Origin: Oscillospiraceae bacterium
GTDB lineage: Bacteria; Bacillota; Clostridia; Oscillospirales; Oscillospiraceae
Direction: 5' to 3'
Assembly: GCA_009785345.1 (NCBI GenBank)
Contig: WQWL01000018.1
Location: 1 to 37,980 of the forward strand
Length of the DNA stretch: 37,980 nt
Under the pieces are notes generated by a model that saw only the letters and a program-made list of their open reading frames with translations, made no database searches and had not been told where the DNA came from. The first letter of the stretch is position 1; every line of letters begins with the position of its first letter. The position numbers were made by a program, and so were the translations under genes. Positions 7,831 through 17,799 of this stretch are shown one piece after another.

Positions 7831-10704
7831 TTATGACATTGTGCCTCTTGTAATTCCATGATTTCTACATATTTGATAAAATTCTACTGACATAACGAAC
7901 CCGACAAAAATCGAATGTCGACTCGCACCGCGATTTAACTGACCCACCCAATTGTTAAATCCCTGCGTATCAGGTGCTCTGCCCATCAGAGTATTATATA
8001 ATATTGCTACGAATTGCTCATTTGTCAGATTTCGATTATTCATCTCATTACTGAAAATGAAACCATATGCAACTTGAGCACCCGTTGCTCGTCCGCTCAC
8101 AAGTTGATTTGTCCAGCTGTTAAGTCCGACTACATCTGGCTCTCTTTGTAATGCTAATCTATATAAGCGAGTTAGAAAAACACGAATCATTCCACCCGGC
8201 GGTGGTGTATATGTCCCTCGAACTATTCCTGCTTGAGCACACAATTGATAAAACTCTGTTGAGTTAACAAAGCCCGCAAATACATCTTCGCGTGGCATTC
8301 CTGCATCTAACTGACTTGTCCATGCGGCAAAACCACTTGTATCGGCCTCACGATTCAAAAGCGTTCTGTATAATATATTGACAAATTCTTCGTTTCCCAC
8401 ATTTCGAGCTGCAAACTCACTACTAAAAAAGAACCCCGATGCAATATCTGCTCCAGTTCCTCCTCTACTCAGTCTATTCGTCCAATCTTGCATACCTGCT
8501 TGATCGTAATTACGTCCAAGTACTTGTAAATATAAACGTGCAACAAATTGCTGAATCGAATCTAGTGTCGGTCCACTTGCTCCGGTAACACGTGCTGCAA
8601 AAGGCAATCGAGCAATAAGTGTTGTGCCTTCCCCAATCAAAATATAACCTTCATAAAATCCACTTGGAGTGTTAAAACCAGTAAACAGTTGTGCATTTAA
8701 TTGAGCGTTACTTCCTGGCGCAACTGTCACTGCAAAATTACTGAACACAAACGATCCTGCATTACCCGGATTTCTGGTAAATGTGCTATTAATCGTAAAT
8801 GTGCGAGTGCTTTGCTTTAGATTTCTAATATTAATCGTTTGCGTTGGGCTAATCGGACCCTGAATTGAACCATAACTCAACGATGCCATTGGTCGTTGTT
8901 GAAACGCAGCATTCGGATTAGTATCTACCGGCACATTATGCATGACACTCACTACTGCAGACGTTGCCAGAGCTACACGTGGTTGGACAAAGCCTGCACC
9001 AACGTTATATACCTGATTAGCTGTTGTATTAGCAATTGGACGCGCTGTGTTCATCAGTGCTGCTTTTATATCATTAGGCATAAAGTTTGGAAACTGCTGC
9101 CTCATCAGTGCTGCAGTGCCTGCAACTATTGGTGAAGCGAATGATGTTCCACTCATTATAGCATATCGAGAGGGGAAAGATGCAACTGTGATACCTTGAC
9201 CCGGAGCAATAATATCAGGCTTCAAATGATAAGTTTGTGCAACCGGACCTCGTGAAGAGAAGGTCGCCACAGTATCTCCAAGTTGAGCAGATTGTGTTCC
9301 CCCAGCAGTTCCTGCTCCGACAGTAATAACGAGTGGCGATGTCGCAGGAGCGCTAACAGAATAGGAGCTGGGTCCACTATTACCGGCAGCCGCAACAACA
9401 ACAATGCCTCCCATCACAGCCAAATTGCTTGCTGTAACTAGCGGGTCATTAAAAGGCGTATTCTCGCTTGGTGAGCCAAAACTCATATTAATAACATGTG
9501 CACCATCACGTCGTGCAGCTTCTATTGCCCCAAGTGCAGTTCCGCCATCACTTATTCCCGTATCGGTATAAACTCTTACTCTATAGCTCATAAGTGTTAC
9601 ACCCGGTGCAATGGCAATCACGCAACTCGCTACTGCAGTACCATGTGGATTTGTAGGAGCAGGATCGGTACCATTAGCAGGCCAAAATTGCCAACCGGGC
9701 ATTTTTCCATTTACAAGATATCTAGAAAATACAGGGTGTCCCTGATAAATTCCTGTGTCAATAATCGCAACCTTCACCCCTGCTCCGGTTTGAGTTATGC
9801 TATCGATACCCAGTTCTGCTCTTGCCTGAGGTAAGAGGTTTGCGTCCACAGCCGCGGAAGACGCCTCAATAGTTGCATTAAGAAATTCCGTTGGCGTTGG
9901 AGTAGATATTCGATATAGTACATTTGGAAACACACCAAACACCTCAGGAAGTGATGCAATAGAATCAATCATATCTGCAGGCACGCGCATATAAACACCA
10001 TTAAATAGCTCGTGGTGCTCTGAGAAGATTTCAACATGTCTTGCATCTGCATCTTGTTGTTCAACAGGTATTTCGTATAACTCAAATGGCGTTTCATTTT
10101 GCTCTGAAGATTCTTCAAATTGCTCTTCACGAGTCAATTCTTGTTCGCCATCATCTTCTTGTTGAGAATTACATATATTTTCTTGTTCATAATGTGCATC
10201 ACCGATATCACCTACTACTGTTGCAATACTTGACAATTGCGATATAAATGCATCATGTGCCGACAACGCTTGCTCTTCAAATGAAGAACCTGAGAAAGTG
10301 CGATGTGTTCTAATTTCGCGTTCTTGTATGATCTCCAATGCAACAGAAGGTGGCGTAACAAATTGCACTATTATTTCAACGATGTCATCACTATAAGTTA
10401 ATTCATAATCCCCCTCAAAACCTTGGGTTCCAATAGGGTCACCTAATGTATTAGTTAGAGTATCGAATTCAATGCTACTGCGTGCCTCATCATCATTTGT
10501 AGTATTATATTCATCAATAAAGAAATGACCCTCCGAGCCATCAGACGAAGAGCCATCAATATTATCATTATCGCCGCTACCTTCTATGGTATCAATAATA
10601 GCGTCATGCTCATTCGTTTGTTCCGCAAAAACAGAAGCTATATTCGAGAATATAACAGTAAATGTCAGAATGAATATTAACAACAGTCGTAATATTTTTT
10701 TCAC
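7831..10704 (-). CDS. Secreted subtilisin-like (S8) protease with C-terminal DUF4214 repeats
   Basis: Extracellular serine protease of about 957 residues. A signal peptide (KKILRLLLIFILTFTVIFS, then SVFAEQ) is followed by an acidic, Gln/Glu-rich region of about 200 residues that may act as a propeptide. The S8 catalytic triad is complete: Asp in VAIIDTGIYQGHP, His in NPHGTAVASC, Ser in SGTSFASPIVAGTAALM. A beta-rich domain follows, then about 240 residues of four DUF4214-like repeats (coding 7831-8562; [37 protein letters not shown]). I chose the GTG at 10704 because AGGTGGGA lies 6 bases before it; a GTG at 10716 overlaps that site and is less likely. It stands alone between convergent and co-directional genes. 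It could process surface proteins or degrade external protein. Confidence 0.9.
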   Translation of the reverse strand: MKKILRLLLIFILTFTVIFSNIASVFAEQTNEHDAIIDTIEGSGDNDNIDGSSSDGSEGHFFIDEYNTTNDDEARSSIEFDTLTNTLGDPIGTQGFEGDYELTYSDDIVEIIVQFVTPPSVALEIIQEREIRTHRTFSGSSFEEQALSAHDAFISQLSSIATVVGDIGDAHYEQENICNSQQEDDGEQELTREEQFEESSEQNETPFELYEIPVEQQDADARHVEIFSEHHELFNGVYMRVPADMIDSIASLPEVFGVFPNVLYRISTPTPTEFLNATIEASSAAVDANLLPQARAELGIDSITQTGAGVKVAIIDTGIYQGHPVFSRYLVNGKMPGWQFWPANGTDPAPTNPHGTAVASCVIAIAPGVTLMSYRVRVYTDTGISDGGTALGAIEAARRDGAHVINMSFGSPSENTPFNDPLVTASNLAVMGGIVVVAAAGNSGPSSYSVSAPATSPLVITVGAGTAGGTQSAQLGDTVATFSSRGPVAQTYHLKPDIIAPGQGITVASFPSRYAIMSGTSFASPIVAGTAALMRQQFPNFMPNDIKAALMNTARPIANTTANQVYNVGAGFVQPRVALATSAVVSVMHNVPVDTNPNAAFQQRPMASLSYGSIQGPISPTQTINIRNLKQSTRTFTINSTFTRNPGNAGSFVFSNFAVTVAPGSNAQLNAQLFTGFNTPSGFYEGYILIGEGTTLIARLPFAARVTGASGPTLDSIQQFVARLYLQVLGRNYDQAGMQDWTNRLSRGGTGADIASGFFFSSEFAARNVGNEEFVNILYRTLLNREADTSGFAAWTSQLDAGMPREDVFAGFVNSTEFYQLCAQAGIVRGTYTPPPGGMIRVFLTRLYRLALQREPDVVGLNSWTNQLVSGRATGAQVAYGFIFSNEMNNRNLTNEQFVAILYNTLMGRAPDTQGFNNWVGQLNRGASRHSIFVGFVMSVEFYQICRNHGITRGTMS

Positions 10705-10893
10705 AATAAATCCCACCTATCACAAGAATTTCATAATAGTAACTTGTGACCTCTTTCGTTTACTATCATGATATTATCATTATCGTAATGTTTATACATC
10801 ACTTTAGAGTATGGAGGTAAGATTTGAGTTAAGACTCTCGTCACTTTAGGCGGAATGTATTTCAGTGGAGTACAATCTCCATCTGATACTTGA

Positions 10894-10922
10894 TGTTTTG
10901 CGACTTGCAGAAGTCGAAAAAC
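10894..10922 (-). terminator. Possible hairpin downstream of the ABC exporter operon
   Basis: GTTTTGCGACTT and AAGTCGAAAAAC pair over 12 bases with one mismatch around the loop GCAG, 10 bases beyond the stop of the ABC ATPase gene. No clean T-run follows on the minus strand, so it may be a processing or protective hairpin rather than an intrinsic terminator. Confidence 0.4.
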
Positions 10923-10931
10923 AGGTTTTAA

Positions 10932-11672
10932 CTATTCACTCCGTGCAGTCCCATAAGCCATATTCACCTCATCAACACTCCCAATGCAAGCAAGTTTACC
11001 TCTTTCCAAAAGCATCGCACGTGTACACATATCATTAATAGCATTAATGTCATGCGTCACCAGCAACACTGTAACTCCTTCTGTAATCATTCCGCTGACT
11101 CTTTGCATACATTTAGCTTGAAACTTATAATCTCCAACACCCAATATCTCATCAACGATTAAGATATCAGGTTTCACGCTTGTCGCAACCGCAAATCCTA
11201 ATCGTGCCATCATACCGGATGAGAAGTTTTTTAGTGCAACATCTTCAAATTCCCAAAGTTCCGCAAAATCCATTATTTCATTATATTTTGTTTCCATATA
11301 CTTCGTCGTATAGCCGTACATCGCACCATTCATATAGACATTATCACGTGCCGAAAATTCAGGATCAAAACCTGCTCCCAATTCTAAAAGCGGTGATATT
11401 TCTCCGTTAATAATTATGTTGCCCAATGTCGGCTTAAACACACCGGCAATTATTTTCAAAAGTGTTGACTTGCCCGCACCATTGAGCCCCATAATGCCGA
11501 ACACTTCGCCTCTGTCCACGGTAAAGCTGACATCCTTAAGAGCCCAAAACTCTTCGTAAAACAACTCTTTTTTTATTGCTTTTACAATGTATTCTTTCAT
11601 ACTTAGTATTTTGTCTTTGCTCAGATTAAACCTCATAGAAACATTCTGAACTGAAATTGCAACGTTATCCAA
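10932..11672 (-). CDS. ABC transporter ATP-binding protein for polysaccharide/teichoic acid export (TagH/Wzt type)
   Basis: A 246-residue ATPase subunit. Walker A (GLNGAGKSTLLK), the signature (FSSGMMARLGFA), Walker B (ILIVDEIL) and the H-loop (LLVTHD) are all visible, and VSMRFNLSKDK with KEELFYEEFWALKDV-like residues at the N-terminus is typical of the O-antigen and teichoic acid exporters. It stops right after the ATPase domain and lacks the C-terminal glycan-binding extension found in some Wzt proteins. The TTG start has AAGGAG 9 bases upstream, and that site overlaps the stop of the permease gene, so the two are translationally coupled. Together they should drive a lipid-linked glycan across the membrane using ATP. 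Confidence 0.92.
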   Translation of the reverse strand: MDNVAISVQNVSMRFNLSKDKILSMKEYIVKAIKKELFYEEFWALKDVSFTVDRGEVFGIMGLNGAGKSTLLKIIAGVFKPTLGNIIINGEISPLLELGAGFDPEFSARDNVYMNGAMYGYTTKYMETKYNEIMDFAELWEFEDVALKNFSSGMMARLGFAVATSVKPDILIVDEILGVGDYKFQAKCMQRVSGMITEGVTVLLVTHDINAINDMCTRAMLLERGKLACIGSVDEVNMAYGTARSE

Positions 11673-11685
11673 ATCACAATACTCC

Positions 11686-12666
11686 TTATAAACTTAAAAT
11701 ATACTTATCTTGCTGCCTCATGAAAACAAACGTCCCTATGCAAAGCGAAGACAATGCCAAACCAATACAAACCATATTAGTCCATAAATCTGGAACTGTA
11801 TTCCACATAGCTACATATCGGAAATATTGAACAAACTGAAACATCGGGTTCAAACCATACACTCCCAAAAATTGTTCCGGTATGATATCTACTGGGTATA
11901 TTATTGGCGTCAAAAACATTAACAAAAGTGTAAATACACCATATAAATACGTCAAATCACGGAAAAATACAGCAAGGGAAGACAGCAACATTGCAACGCC
12001 CAACGAAAATACAAAAATATATATTAATGGTATTGGTATTAGAAGCATTGTCCAATAAAACTCAGAACCTGTGAATATGAATACTAACATAAATGCAATA
12101 AACGTGAAAAACATGTTCACAAGAGACGACAAAACTCGTGACAGAGGGAAAATATATTTCGGCATATAAACCTTTTTAATGACACCCTCGCTTGCAATTA
12201 CTGAGTTCATGGCAAGTGTAGTCGATTCTTGAAAAAAATTGAAAATTAACTGTCCACTAAAAACATAAACCGGAAAGTTATCAATCTGAAATCTGAACAA
12301 GTGTTGAAAAACAAACGTCATAACCAGCATGGTAAGCAGTGGATTTAGAAAAGACCATAGCACTCCCAATATGCTTTTGCGATACTTGGTTATAAAGTCG
12401 CGTTTAATAAGCAGTCTCAAATAATGTTTATAACGATTGAATGTAAATATTTGAGATTTGACATAATTCTTTTTGAAAATTATAACGATAATAATAGTTG
12501 CTACAATTGACGTTGTGATCGCTAAAAATAAAATTTGTGGTATAAATAGAAGTATATTATCACCACGATGCCCAACAACACTTTCTGGCAAATTTAAAAG
12601 CAGTATAAAAAATATAGCTAATAGCGCAAATGCTATAAACACCAGTCTCTTCTTTGTTAGTACCAT
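11686..12666 (-). CDS. ABC-2 type polysaccharide/teichoic acid export permease (TagG/Wzm type)
   Basis: Integral membrane partner of the ATPase encoded just downstream. The core matches the ABC-2 exporter family: LLIKRDFITKYRKSILGVLW, then FLNPLLTMLVMTFVF, VYVFSGQLIFNFF, six hydrophobic segments and LTPIIYPVDIIPE. Two extra N-terminal hydrophobic segments (LVFIAFALLAIFFILLL and ILFLAITTSIVATIIIVIIF) precede the usual start and are unusual. I chose the ATG at 12666 because AAAGGA lies 10 bases upstream and a good promoter lies just beyond; the longer open frame to 12735 would begin inside that promoter. It is divergent from the GT2 at 12843. Confidence 0.9.
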   Translation of the reverse strand: MVLTKKRLVFIAFALLAIFFILLLNLPESVVGHRGDNILLFIPQILFLAITTSIVATIIIVIIFKKNYVKSQIFTFNRYKHYLRLLIKRDFITKYRKSILGVLWSFLNPLLTMLVMTFVFQHLFRFQIDNFPVYVFSGQLIFNFFQESTTLAMNSVIASEGVIKKVYMPKYIFPLSRVLSSLVNMFFTFIAFMLVFIFTGSEFYWTMLLIPIPLIYIFVFSLGVAMLLSSLAVFFRDLTYLYGVFTLLLMFLTPIIYPVDIIPEQFLGVYGLNPMFQFVQYFRYVAMWNTVPDLWTNMVCIGLALSSLCIGTFVFMRQQDKYILSL

Positions 12667-12717
12667 ATTACGTGATATTCCTTTCGCAGAGCTGTGATTA
12701 AATAATTGTAGTAACAG

Positions 12718-12746
12718 ACTATAACACATTTTCACCGGATTGTCTA
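12718..12746 (-). promoter_or_regulatory. Sigma-A type promoter for the ABC exporter operon
   Basis: Read on the minus strand: -35 TAGACA (12746-12741), a 17-base spacer, -10 TATAGT (12723-12718). Each box differs from consensus at one position. Transcription would start near 12711, leaving a leader of about 45 bases to the ATG at 12666. Confidence 0.65.
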
Positions 12747-12764
12747 ATCATTCGGATTAATTAA

Positions 12765-12794
12765 TTGCAATAACAATTAATAATATGATATATT
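12765..12794 (+). promoter_or_regulatory. Sigma-A type promoter for the GT2 gene at 12843
   Basis: -35 TTGCAA (12765-12770), 18-base spacer, -10 TATATT (12789-12794), about 48 bases before the TTG start. It stands back to back with the exporter promoter, only 18 bases away, so the two could share control. Confidence 0.55.
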
Positions 12795-12842
12795 ACCAGC
12801 AAGCAAAGTTACAACAACAACTATGTAACGAGGAGGCAGCAA

Positions 12843-13787
12843 TTGGATACTCCAGTATTATCAGTAATCATACCAGCATACAATGAAGGACCAGTTCTTA
12901 CAATAACAACTGAACATTTACAAACTGTCTTATCAGAAGCTAATATCTTCTACGAGATATTGTTCGTAGATGACGGTTCAACAGATGACACGTGGCAACA
13001 GATCGAATCATTGGCAAAAAAAGACACACGCATCGTTGGCGTTAAGCTTTCTAGGAATTTCGGCAAGGAGAGCGCTATGCTTGCAGGTCTCGAGCATGCA
13101 ACTGGAAGTGCTTGCGCTTTAATGGATTGTGATATGCAACACCCTCCAAGTACTCTCGTTGAAATGTATAATGTCTGGAAATCCGGCAACGTGGATGTTG
13201 TTGAAGGCGTAAAGCAGTCAAGAGGCAAAGAATCTCTGATATATAAGGGCTTCTCAAATCTATTTTACTACTTAATTGAGCGTACAGGCAAAATAAAGTT
13301 ACGAGACGCTTCTGACTTTCAGCTATTGGACAGACGCGTGGTGGATATTATTATTAGATTGCCAGAAAGGCAAAGGTTTTTCCGCGCACTATCTTCTTGG
13401 GTGGGATTCAACAGAAAAGAAATCTTCTTTACAGTTGAGCCAAGAGCTTCTGGAACATCAAAATTCAACTTTTATACATCTACTAAATATGCTTTAAACA
13501 ATATAACATCTTTTTCTTCAGCACCATTACAGATCGTAACAATTACCGGCACAATATTCTTCATTTTGTCGATTGTATTAGGAATACAAACACTGGTACT
13601 GTGGATATCCGGAGAAGCTATAGAGGGATTTACCACAGTCATATTACTCTTACTTATCATCGGTGCAATGATAATGTTTTCAATGGGAATAATGGGGTAT
13701 TTTATAGGCAAAATATATGAAGAAACCAAGTACAGACCACCATACTTGGTTGAAACCTCTGTTAATCAAAAAAAAACACAATCATGA
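12843..13787 (+). CDS. GtrB/DPM1-like family 2 glycosyltransferase with two C-terminal membrane helices
   Basis: A 314-residue polyprenyl-phosphate sugar transferase of normal length. It starts VLSVIIPAYNEGPVLTIT, has FVDDGSTDDTW, the family-typical LSRNFGKESAMLAGL, an intact metal site ALMDCDMQHPP, and SDFQLLDRRVVD. Two hydrophobic helices near residues 232-258 and 268-295 are the usual membrane anchor. The enzyme should move a sugar from a nucleotide donor to a polyprenyl phosphate on the cytoplasmic face. The start is TTG with GGAGG 7 bases upstream. It has its own promoter and converges with a large GT-C-like membrane protein gene that could use the lipid-linked sugar outside; that pairing is an inference. 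Confidence 0.9.
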   Translation: MDTPVLSVIIPAYNEGPVLTITTEHLQTVLSEANIFYEILFVDDGSTDDTWQQIESLAKKDTRIVGVKLSRNFGKESAMLAGLEHATGSACALMDCDMQHPPSTLVEMYNVWKSGNVDVVEGVKQSRGKESLIYKGFSNLFYYLIERTGKIKLRDASDFQLLDRRVVDIIIRLPERQRFFRALSSWVGFNRKEIFFTVEPRASGTSKFNFYTSTKYALNNITSFSSAPLQIVTITGTIFFILSIVLGIQTLVLWISGEAIEGFTTVILLLLIIGAMIMFSMGIMGYFIGKIYEETKYRPPYLVETSVNQKKTQS

Positions 13788-13827
13788 TATTACGACAGCA
13801 TATATCACACGTCTATTTTCTAACTTG

Positions 13828-15978
13828 CTAATTTCTCCATAATTTAACAGACTCAACTAAAATATCCACCTCTGAGTTGTTAAATAGTCTTACTTGAAAA
13901 CGATCGATAAAAGTGTTTTCAGGTATATAGACACTAAATGTAAAATTCATAATGGTGTTTTCAAGCTCTGTCATCACGATTCCGTGATACAGCGTCAGCT
14001 CTTCGTTCCAATATATACTATCAAACACACCATGATCAAAATTATAGCCAACCCATTCAACAATATATGTTCCAGGCGGTAATGAATATAAGTTTGACCA
14101 TGTTGCGCCTGCATGGTGCAGAATCCTTCCATCTTCTGTATCTGTGGCCTCCGTGATATTACTAACTGGCGGCATCAAGTTAATAACACTGTTTTTATTT
14201 AAACTAACAACATCTTCCATTTGGACTGCACTTGCTATTTCATTTGCAAACCCTGCAATAATTCCATCAAACACATAAACATGTAACAACTCACTAAAAA
14301 TCAGTCGAGTTGGCGGAGTTTGAAATATATATACATAATTGTCTTGAGCAAGACCTTCATACAGCATTTTTCTTGTTTCAATCTGTAAGTTATAAATCAA
14401 ATTAGCATCTTTTCTCGCAAAATGAGCATCATTTTGTGTCAACCGGTTATTTGATGTAAACCGCTTTATTTGATTAACTTCGGTAGCATTAACCGGATCA
14501 ACAAAATCAACCGGGTCAACAAAGAACAAATGCCTATAATCGCTTGCAATTGTGTGCCACATATCCGATTTTAAATCAGATTCCCACACTTGTACTTCTC
14601 TGAAGTTCGAACCCTTATCTTCAAAATAATTTGACAAATCCTGATACTGAACAGCAACTAATATTATTAAAATTGCAATGACAGCATGTTTTTTGAATTT
14701 TCTAGCTGTAACCCAAATTACCGCTATCATTACCATATATACAACCGGCCACATAAATCTGCCACTAGCTCTGAATATGCTCCATATTGTTTCTACAAAT
14801 CCCGGTAAATAGTAGATATAGTTAAATAACATATTATCGTTGAGACTAATGATAGGACTCAGTGCAACAAGATAGAACGCAACAAACACTATTACTGAAA
14901 ATATAATTCGACGCACCAATCTTTTATCCTTAAGCTTTAACATATTCGCTTTAAAGTCATTGGCAAATGCGATTACAGCGATAAAGAAGAATATAATCAT
15001 GCCGTATCCAATGTACCCGGTTCCTTCCAGTTGCCCTGCCGTATATAACGGCAAACTCATTAAAAAGCGTGACATATAATTAGGATTTACAATCGAATTT
15101 AGATTTGCGCTGACAAAGCCCAAACCTACATCAACGATTGGAGCATCTGAATAGAAAAATCCTATTATGTACATTGCAACAGCTAGCATTCCTAATGATG
15201 CACAAAACTCAAGAATAGATTTTTTGAAGTTTCTATGTTCGAAAACATCATCGACAAAATAAAACACCATTTGCGGAAACACCATTACTATGAAATAAGG
15301 ATGTATACCCACCGCTAAACTTAGCAGTCCACCCCATACCAAGATGTTTTTTAACATACTTCTATCTTTATCTTTTGTCATGCATATGTAAAATGCGAGT
15401 AAAATAATAAAATGCGCTCCCAGAGCAGTATGCATAAACATTCTGTGTGTCATAACAGCAGACATAATAAAAAATAGACTTCCAATGATTCCGGCAAAAC
15501 TACTTTCTGTTATTCGTTTGACAATTAATCCACCAATTCCACCTTGCAAAATATACATCAATATACCAAACCATCCAAAATATTGAAAAACAGGCGGCAG
15601 TAAAAATGAAATCGCTTTGAAAAAAATTGCAAAAGCTGGAATTGAATCGGTAAACATAATAGATTCTCTAAACGGATATGTAGACTCACGGGACAGACCT
15701 AGCGGAAAATACCAATCAGAATTTCTGAAAAATGCCCAACCAAAATAATGCTGTGCATTATCTCCTTCTCTGGCAATCCAGTCTATATAGGTTGAATCTA
15801 GCACAGCAGTTCCATACATATAAACAAAAAATACAGCACCTAATAAACCAGAAATTGCGAACACAAAATAATTTGTGTTCGCAATAGTTCTCATATAATC
15901 CATTACAATAGCCACGTTTTTATTTTTAAGCAATCTTGATAATGCACTTTTTTCCACAAAATCACCGTTCGTTGTCAT
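13828..15978 (-). CDS. Large polytopic membrane protein, DUF6311/GT-C-like
   Basis: A protein of about 716 residues with roughly 11-12 hydrophobic segments in the first 460 residues, then a soluble, probably extracellular C-terminal domain of about 250 residues. The early stretch WIAREGDNAQHYFGWAFF, followed by FPLGLSRES and IMFTDSIPAFAIFFKA, matches what I remember of DUF6311 proteins and resembles GT-C glycosyltransferases that use polyprenyl-linked sugars; the Asp in REGDN sits where GT-C enzymes keep a catalytic acid. The function is inferred from shape and context. I chose the ATG at 15978, because the ATG at 15990 abuts the AAAGGA ribosome site with no spacing. It lies downstream of the lysozyme gene with a gap of about 70 bases and may be read from the same transcript. 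Confidence 0.75.
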   Translation of the reverse strand: MTTNGDFVEKSALSRLLKNKNVAIVMDYMRTIANTNYFVFAISGLLGAVFFVYMYGTAVLDSTYIDWIAREGDNAQHYFGWAFFRNSDWYFPLGLSRESTYPFRESIMFTDSIPAFAIFFKAISFLLPPVFQYFGWFGILMYILQGGIGGLIVKRITESSFAGIIGSLFFIMSAVMTHRMFMHTALGAHFIILLAFYICMTKDKDRSMLKNILVWGGLLSLAVGIHPYFIVMVFPQMVFYFVDDVFEHRNFKKSILEFCASLGMLAVAMYIIGFFYSDAPIVDVGLGFVSANLNSIVNPNYMSRFLMSLPLYTAGQLEGTGYIGYGMIIFFFIAVIAFANDFKANMLKLKDKRLVRRIIFSVIVFVAFYLVALSPIISLNDNMLFNYIYYLPGFVETIWSIFRASGRFMWPVVYMVMIAVIWVTARKFKKHAVIAILIILVAVQYQDLSNYFEDKGSNFREVQVWESDLKSDMWHTIASDYRHLFFVDPVDFVDPVNATEVNQIKRFTSNNRLTQNDAHFARKDANLIYNLQIETRKMLYEGLAQDNYVYIFQTPPTRLIFSELLHVYVFDGIIAGFANEIASAVQMEDVVSLNKNSVINLMPPVSNITEATDTEDGRILHHAGATWSNLYSLPPGTYIVEWVGYNFDHGVFDSIYWNEELTLYHGIVMTELENTIMNFTFSVYIPENTFIDRFQVRLFNNSEVDILVESVKLWRN

Positions 15979-16051
15979 ATATATGACCATTCCTTTCGCA
16001 CAACTCAGTCATAAAACAACCATGTATAAAGGATGGTCATTTTAATAATGA

Positions 16052-17749
16052 TTATCTATGACTTGTCATAAATTGTCGAAACACCTGTTCTGCTCTGTTC
16101 CGTCTCACTTCCAGACCACTGAACGAAACCCTGTCCAAGTTGTCTACGCCACCGAATGGTGACACTTCCCTTGCAAATAATACCCCAACATCTTGGATGT
16201 CGTCAAGCCCACTCTCTCTTCCCGGACCTGGACGCAGTGCTAATGCACAGAATAACTCGGCATAAGCTCTGGCACCAGCTATTCCTGTTTTGTTTTCCGG
16301 AAAGTCTACAAAATTCATATATAAACGCTCTGACGTGGTTCTTAATTCGTAGAACATAAAGTTAATTTGTATTTCCAAAACTCTCGCCAGAAATTCCGGA
16401 GGATGTATGCATGTACTTGCACAAACTCCTGTAAGGTGTCTGTTCATTTCTCTGGTAAAATCACTTTGAGATATCCCATTTCTCCACATAAAGTTCTCAA
16501 GGCTTATGCGGCGCCCAAACGACCATTGCATTAGCCCAAGCCCTGCTTGATTTCCGCCAACTTGCTGCTGGAATGGACATAGGGTTGGACCCGCCTCTGA
16601 TTGTAAGTTGCCAATAATCCCGGCAATATGCTCAGGACGATCTGAAATACCTCTTAATTGTTGAATCACAATTAAGTTCCATATTCTGGCAACCATACTA
16701 TCGCCTCGCATTGCGTTTTCGGGATGCGGAGCGACACCTCGTACAATACCGTGCTCTCTGCATATTAAGTCAAACTCACGAGAGTAAACAAATCCCAAAA
16801 ATACCGAATATCTGGACACGCTATTTTCTAATTGATTTACCCAGGCATTTAAACCATCCGGATCAGAGGTTCGACCTAACAATGAGTTATACAATATTTC
16901 TACAAATTGCCTATTTGTTAAGTTTCGATCAAACATTTCATCGCTAAATATAAATCCGTACGCAATTGCAGCTCCTGTTGTGCGCCCATTTAGAAGCTCA
17001 TTTGTCCAATTATTAAGACCACTAACATCCGGTTCTCGTTGTAACGTTGTCCTATACATTCGCGTAACGAATACCTGAATCACACCGCCGAGTGGTGGAA
17101 TGAAGGTTCCACGAGAAATGCCTGCAACTTCGCATAATCTTCCAAACTCTACTGAGTTAACAAATCCCGCAAATACATCCTCGCGAGGTAATCCGATAGA
17201 CAATTGATTTACCCAAGCAGCACGACCTGCCGGGTCTGGCATGCGATCCAGCAATGCTCTATATAGAATATAAACAAACGCATCATCATCTAAATTTCTG
17301 TTGTCAAATTCAGCGCTAAAAAAGAAACCATGAGCAACATGTGCACCCGTATATTGCCTGCTTCTAAGCATGGATGACCACATTTGCAGACCGGCTTGAT
17401 CATAATCACGATCAAGCACAAGAAGATACAGGCGAGCAACAAATTGTTCAATTGCACCAAGCGCCAAAACTTCGCTTTCTATTTCTTGTACACTTAGGCT
17501 TTCTCCATAATATTCAGGATCGTCAGCTTCAGTTACAATTTCTTCATAGTCATCACTATCATCAGGCTCATCCAGTATATCACCATCTGAACAACAGCCA
17601 TCATTTTGTAAATCATCACACACTATAATATCGTCTGCTTCCATAACCTCTGTCGGAGCTGCTGCATATGCTAAACCAACTCCAGCTACCATTGACAGAA
17701 TTAAAGACAACATCAAAATAAATGATATTATACACTTTCGGAACTTCAA
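16052..17749 (-). CDS. Secreted lysozyme-like protein (phage-tail-type lysozyme domain) with DUF4214 repeats
   Basis: A protein of about 565 residues. Signal peptide (KFRKCIISFILMLSLILSM...GLAYAAA), an Asp/Glu-rich linker of about 65 residues, a cassette of four DUF4214-like repeats (about residues 99-340; [29 protein letters not shown]), then a C-terminal domain of about 210 residues. The latter has AGIIGNLQSEAGPT and GLGLMQWSFGRR, as in Phage_lysozyme2 muramidases, with Glu in QSEAG the likely catalytic acid. It should cut peptidoglycan outside the cell. The start is the TTG at 17749: AAGGAG sits 7 bases upstream, it begins the signal peptide, and the promoter at 17800-17828 would place the transcript start downstream of any longer start. 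The cassette lies before the enzyme domain, the reverse of the protease. Confidence 0.85.
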   Translation of the reverse strand: MKFRKCIISFILMLSLILSMVAGVGLAYAAAPTEVMEADDIIVCDDLQNDGCCSDGDILDEPDDSDDYEEIVTEADDPEYYGESLSVQEIESEVLALGAIEQFVARLYLLVLDRDYDQAGLQMWSSMLRSRQYTGAHVAHGFFFSAEFDNRNLDDDAFVYILYRALLDRMPDPAGRAAWVNQLSIGLPREDVFAGFVNSVEFGRLCEVAGISRGTFIPPLGGVIQVFVTRMYRTTLQREPDVSGLNNWTNELLNGRTTGAAIAYGFIFSDEMFDRNLTNRQFVEILYNSLLGRTSDPDGLNAWVNQLENSVSRYSVFLGFVYSREFDLICREHGIVRGVAPHPENAMRGDSMVARIWNLIVIQQLRGISDRPEHIAGIIGNLQSEAGPTLCPFQQQVGGNQAGLGLMQWSFGRRISLENFMWRNGISQSDFTREMNRHLTGVCASTCIHPPEFLARVLEIQINFMFYELRTTSERLYMNFVDFPENKTGIAGARAYAELFCALALRPGPGRESGLDDIQDVGVLFAREVSPFGGVDNLDRVSFSGLEVRRNRAEQVFRQFMTSHR

Positions 17750-17799
17750 AAAATCACTCCTTAGTTCAAAGCTTAGTAGGTTACTATAAAACACCGATA

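Noticed and set aside
10717-10800. Promoter for the protease gene
   Set aside because: Several AT-rich hexamers are present, but none has both boxes close to consensus with proper spacing.
16011-16045. Short inverted repeat ACCAT/ATGGT downstream of the lysozyme gene as a terminator
   Set aside because: The stem is only 5 bp with a long loop and a poor T-run; read-through into the next gene is as likely.
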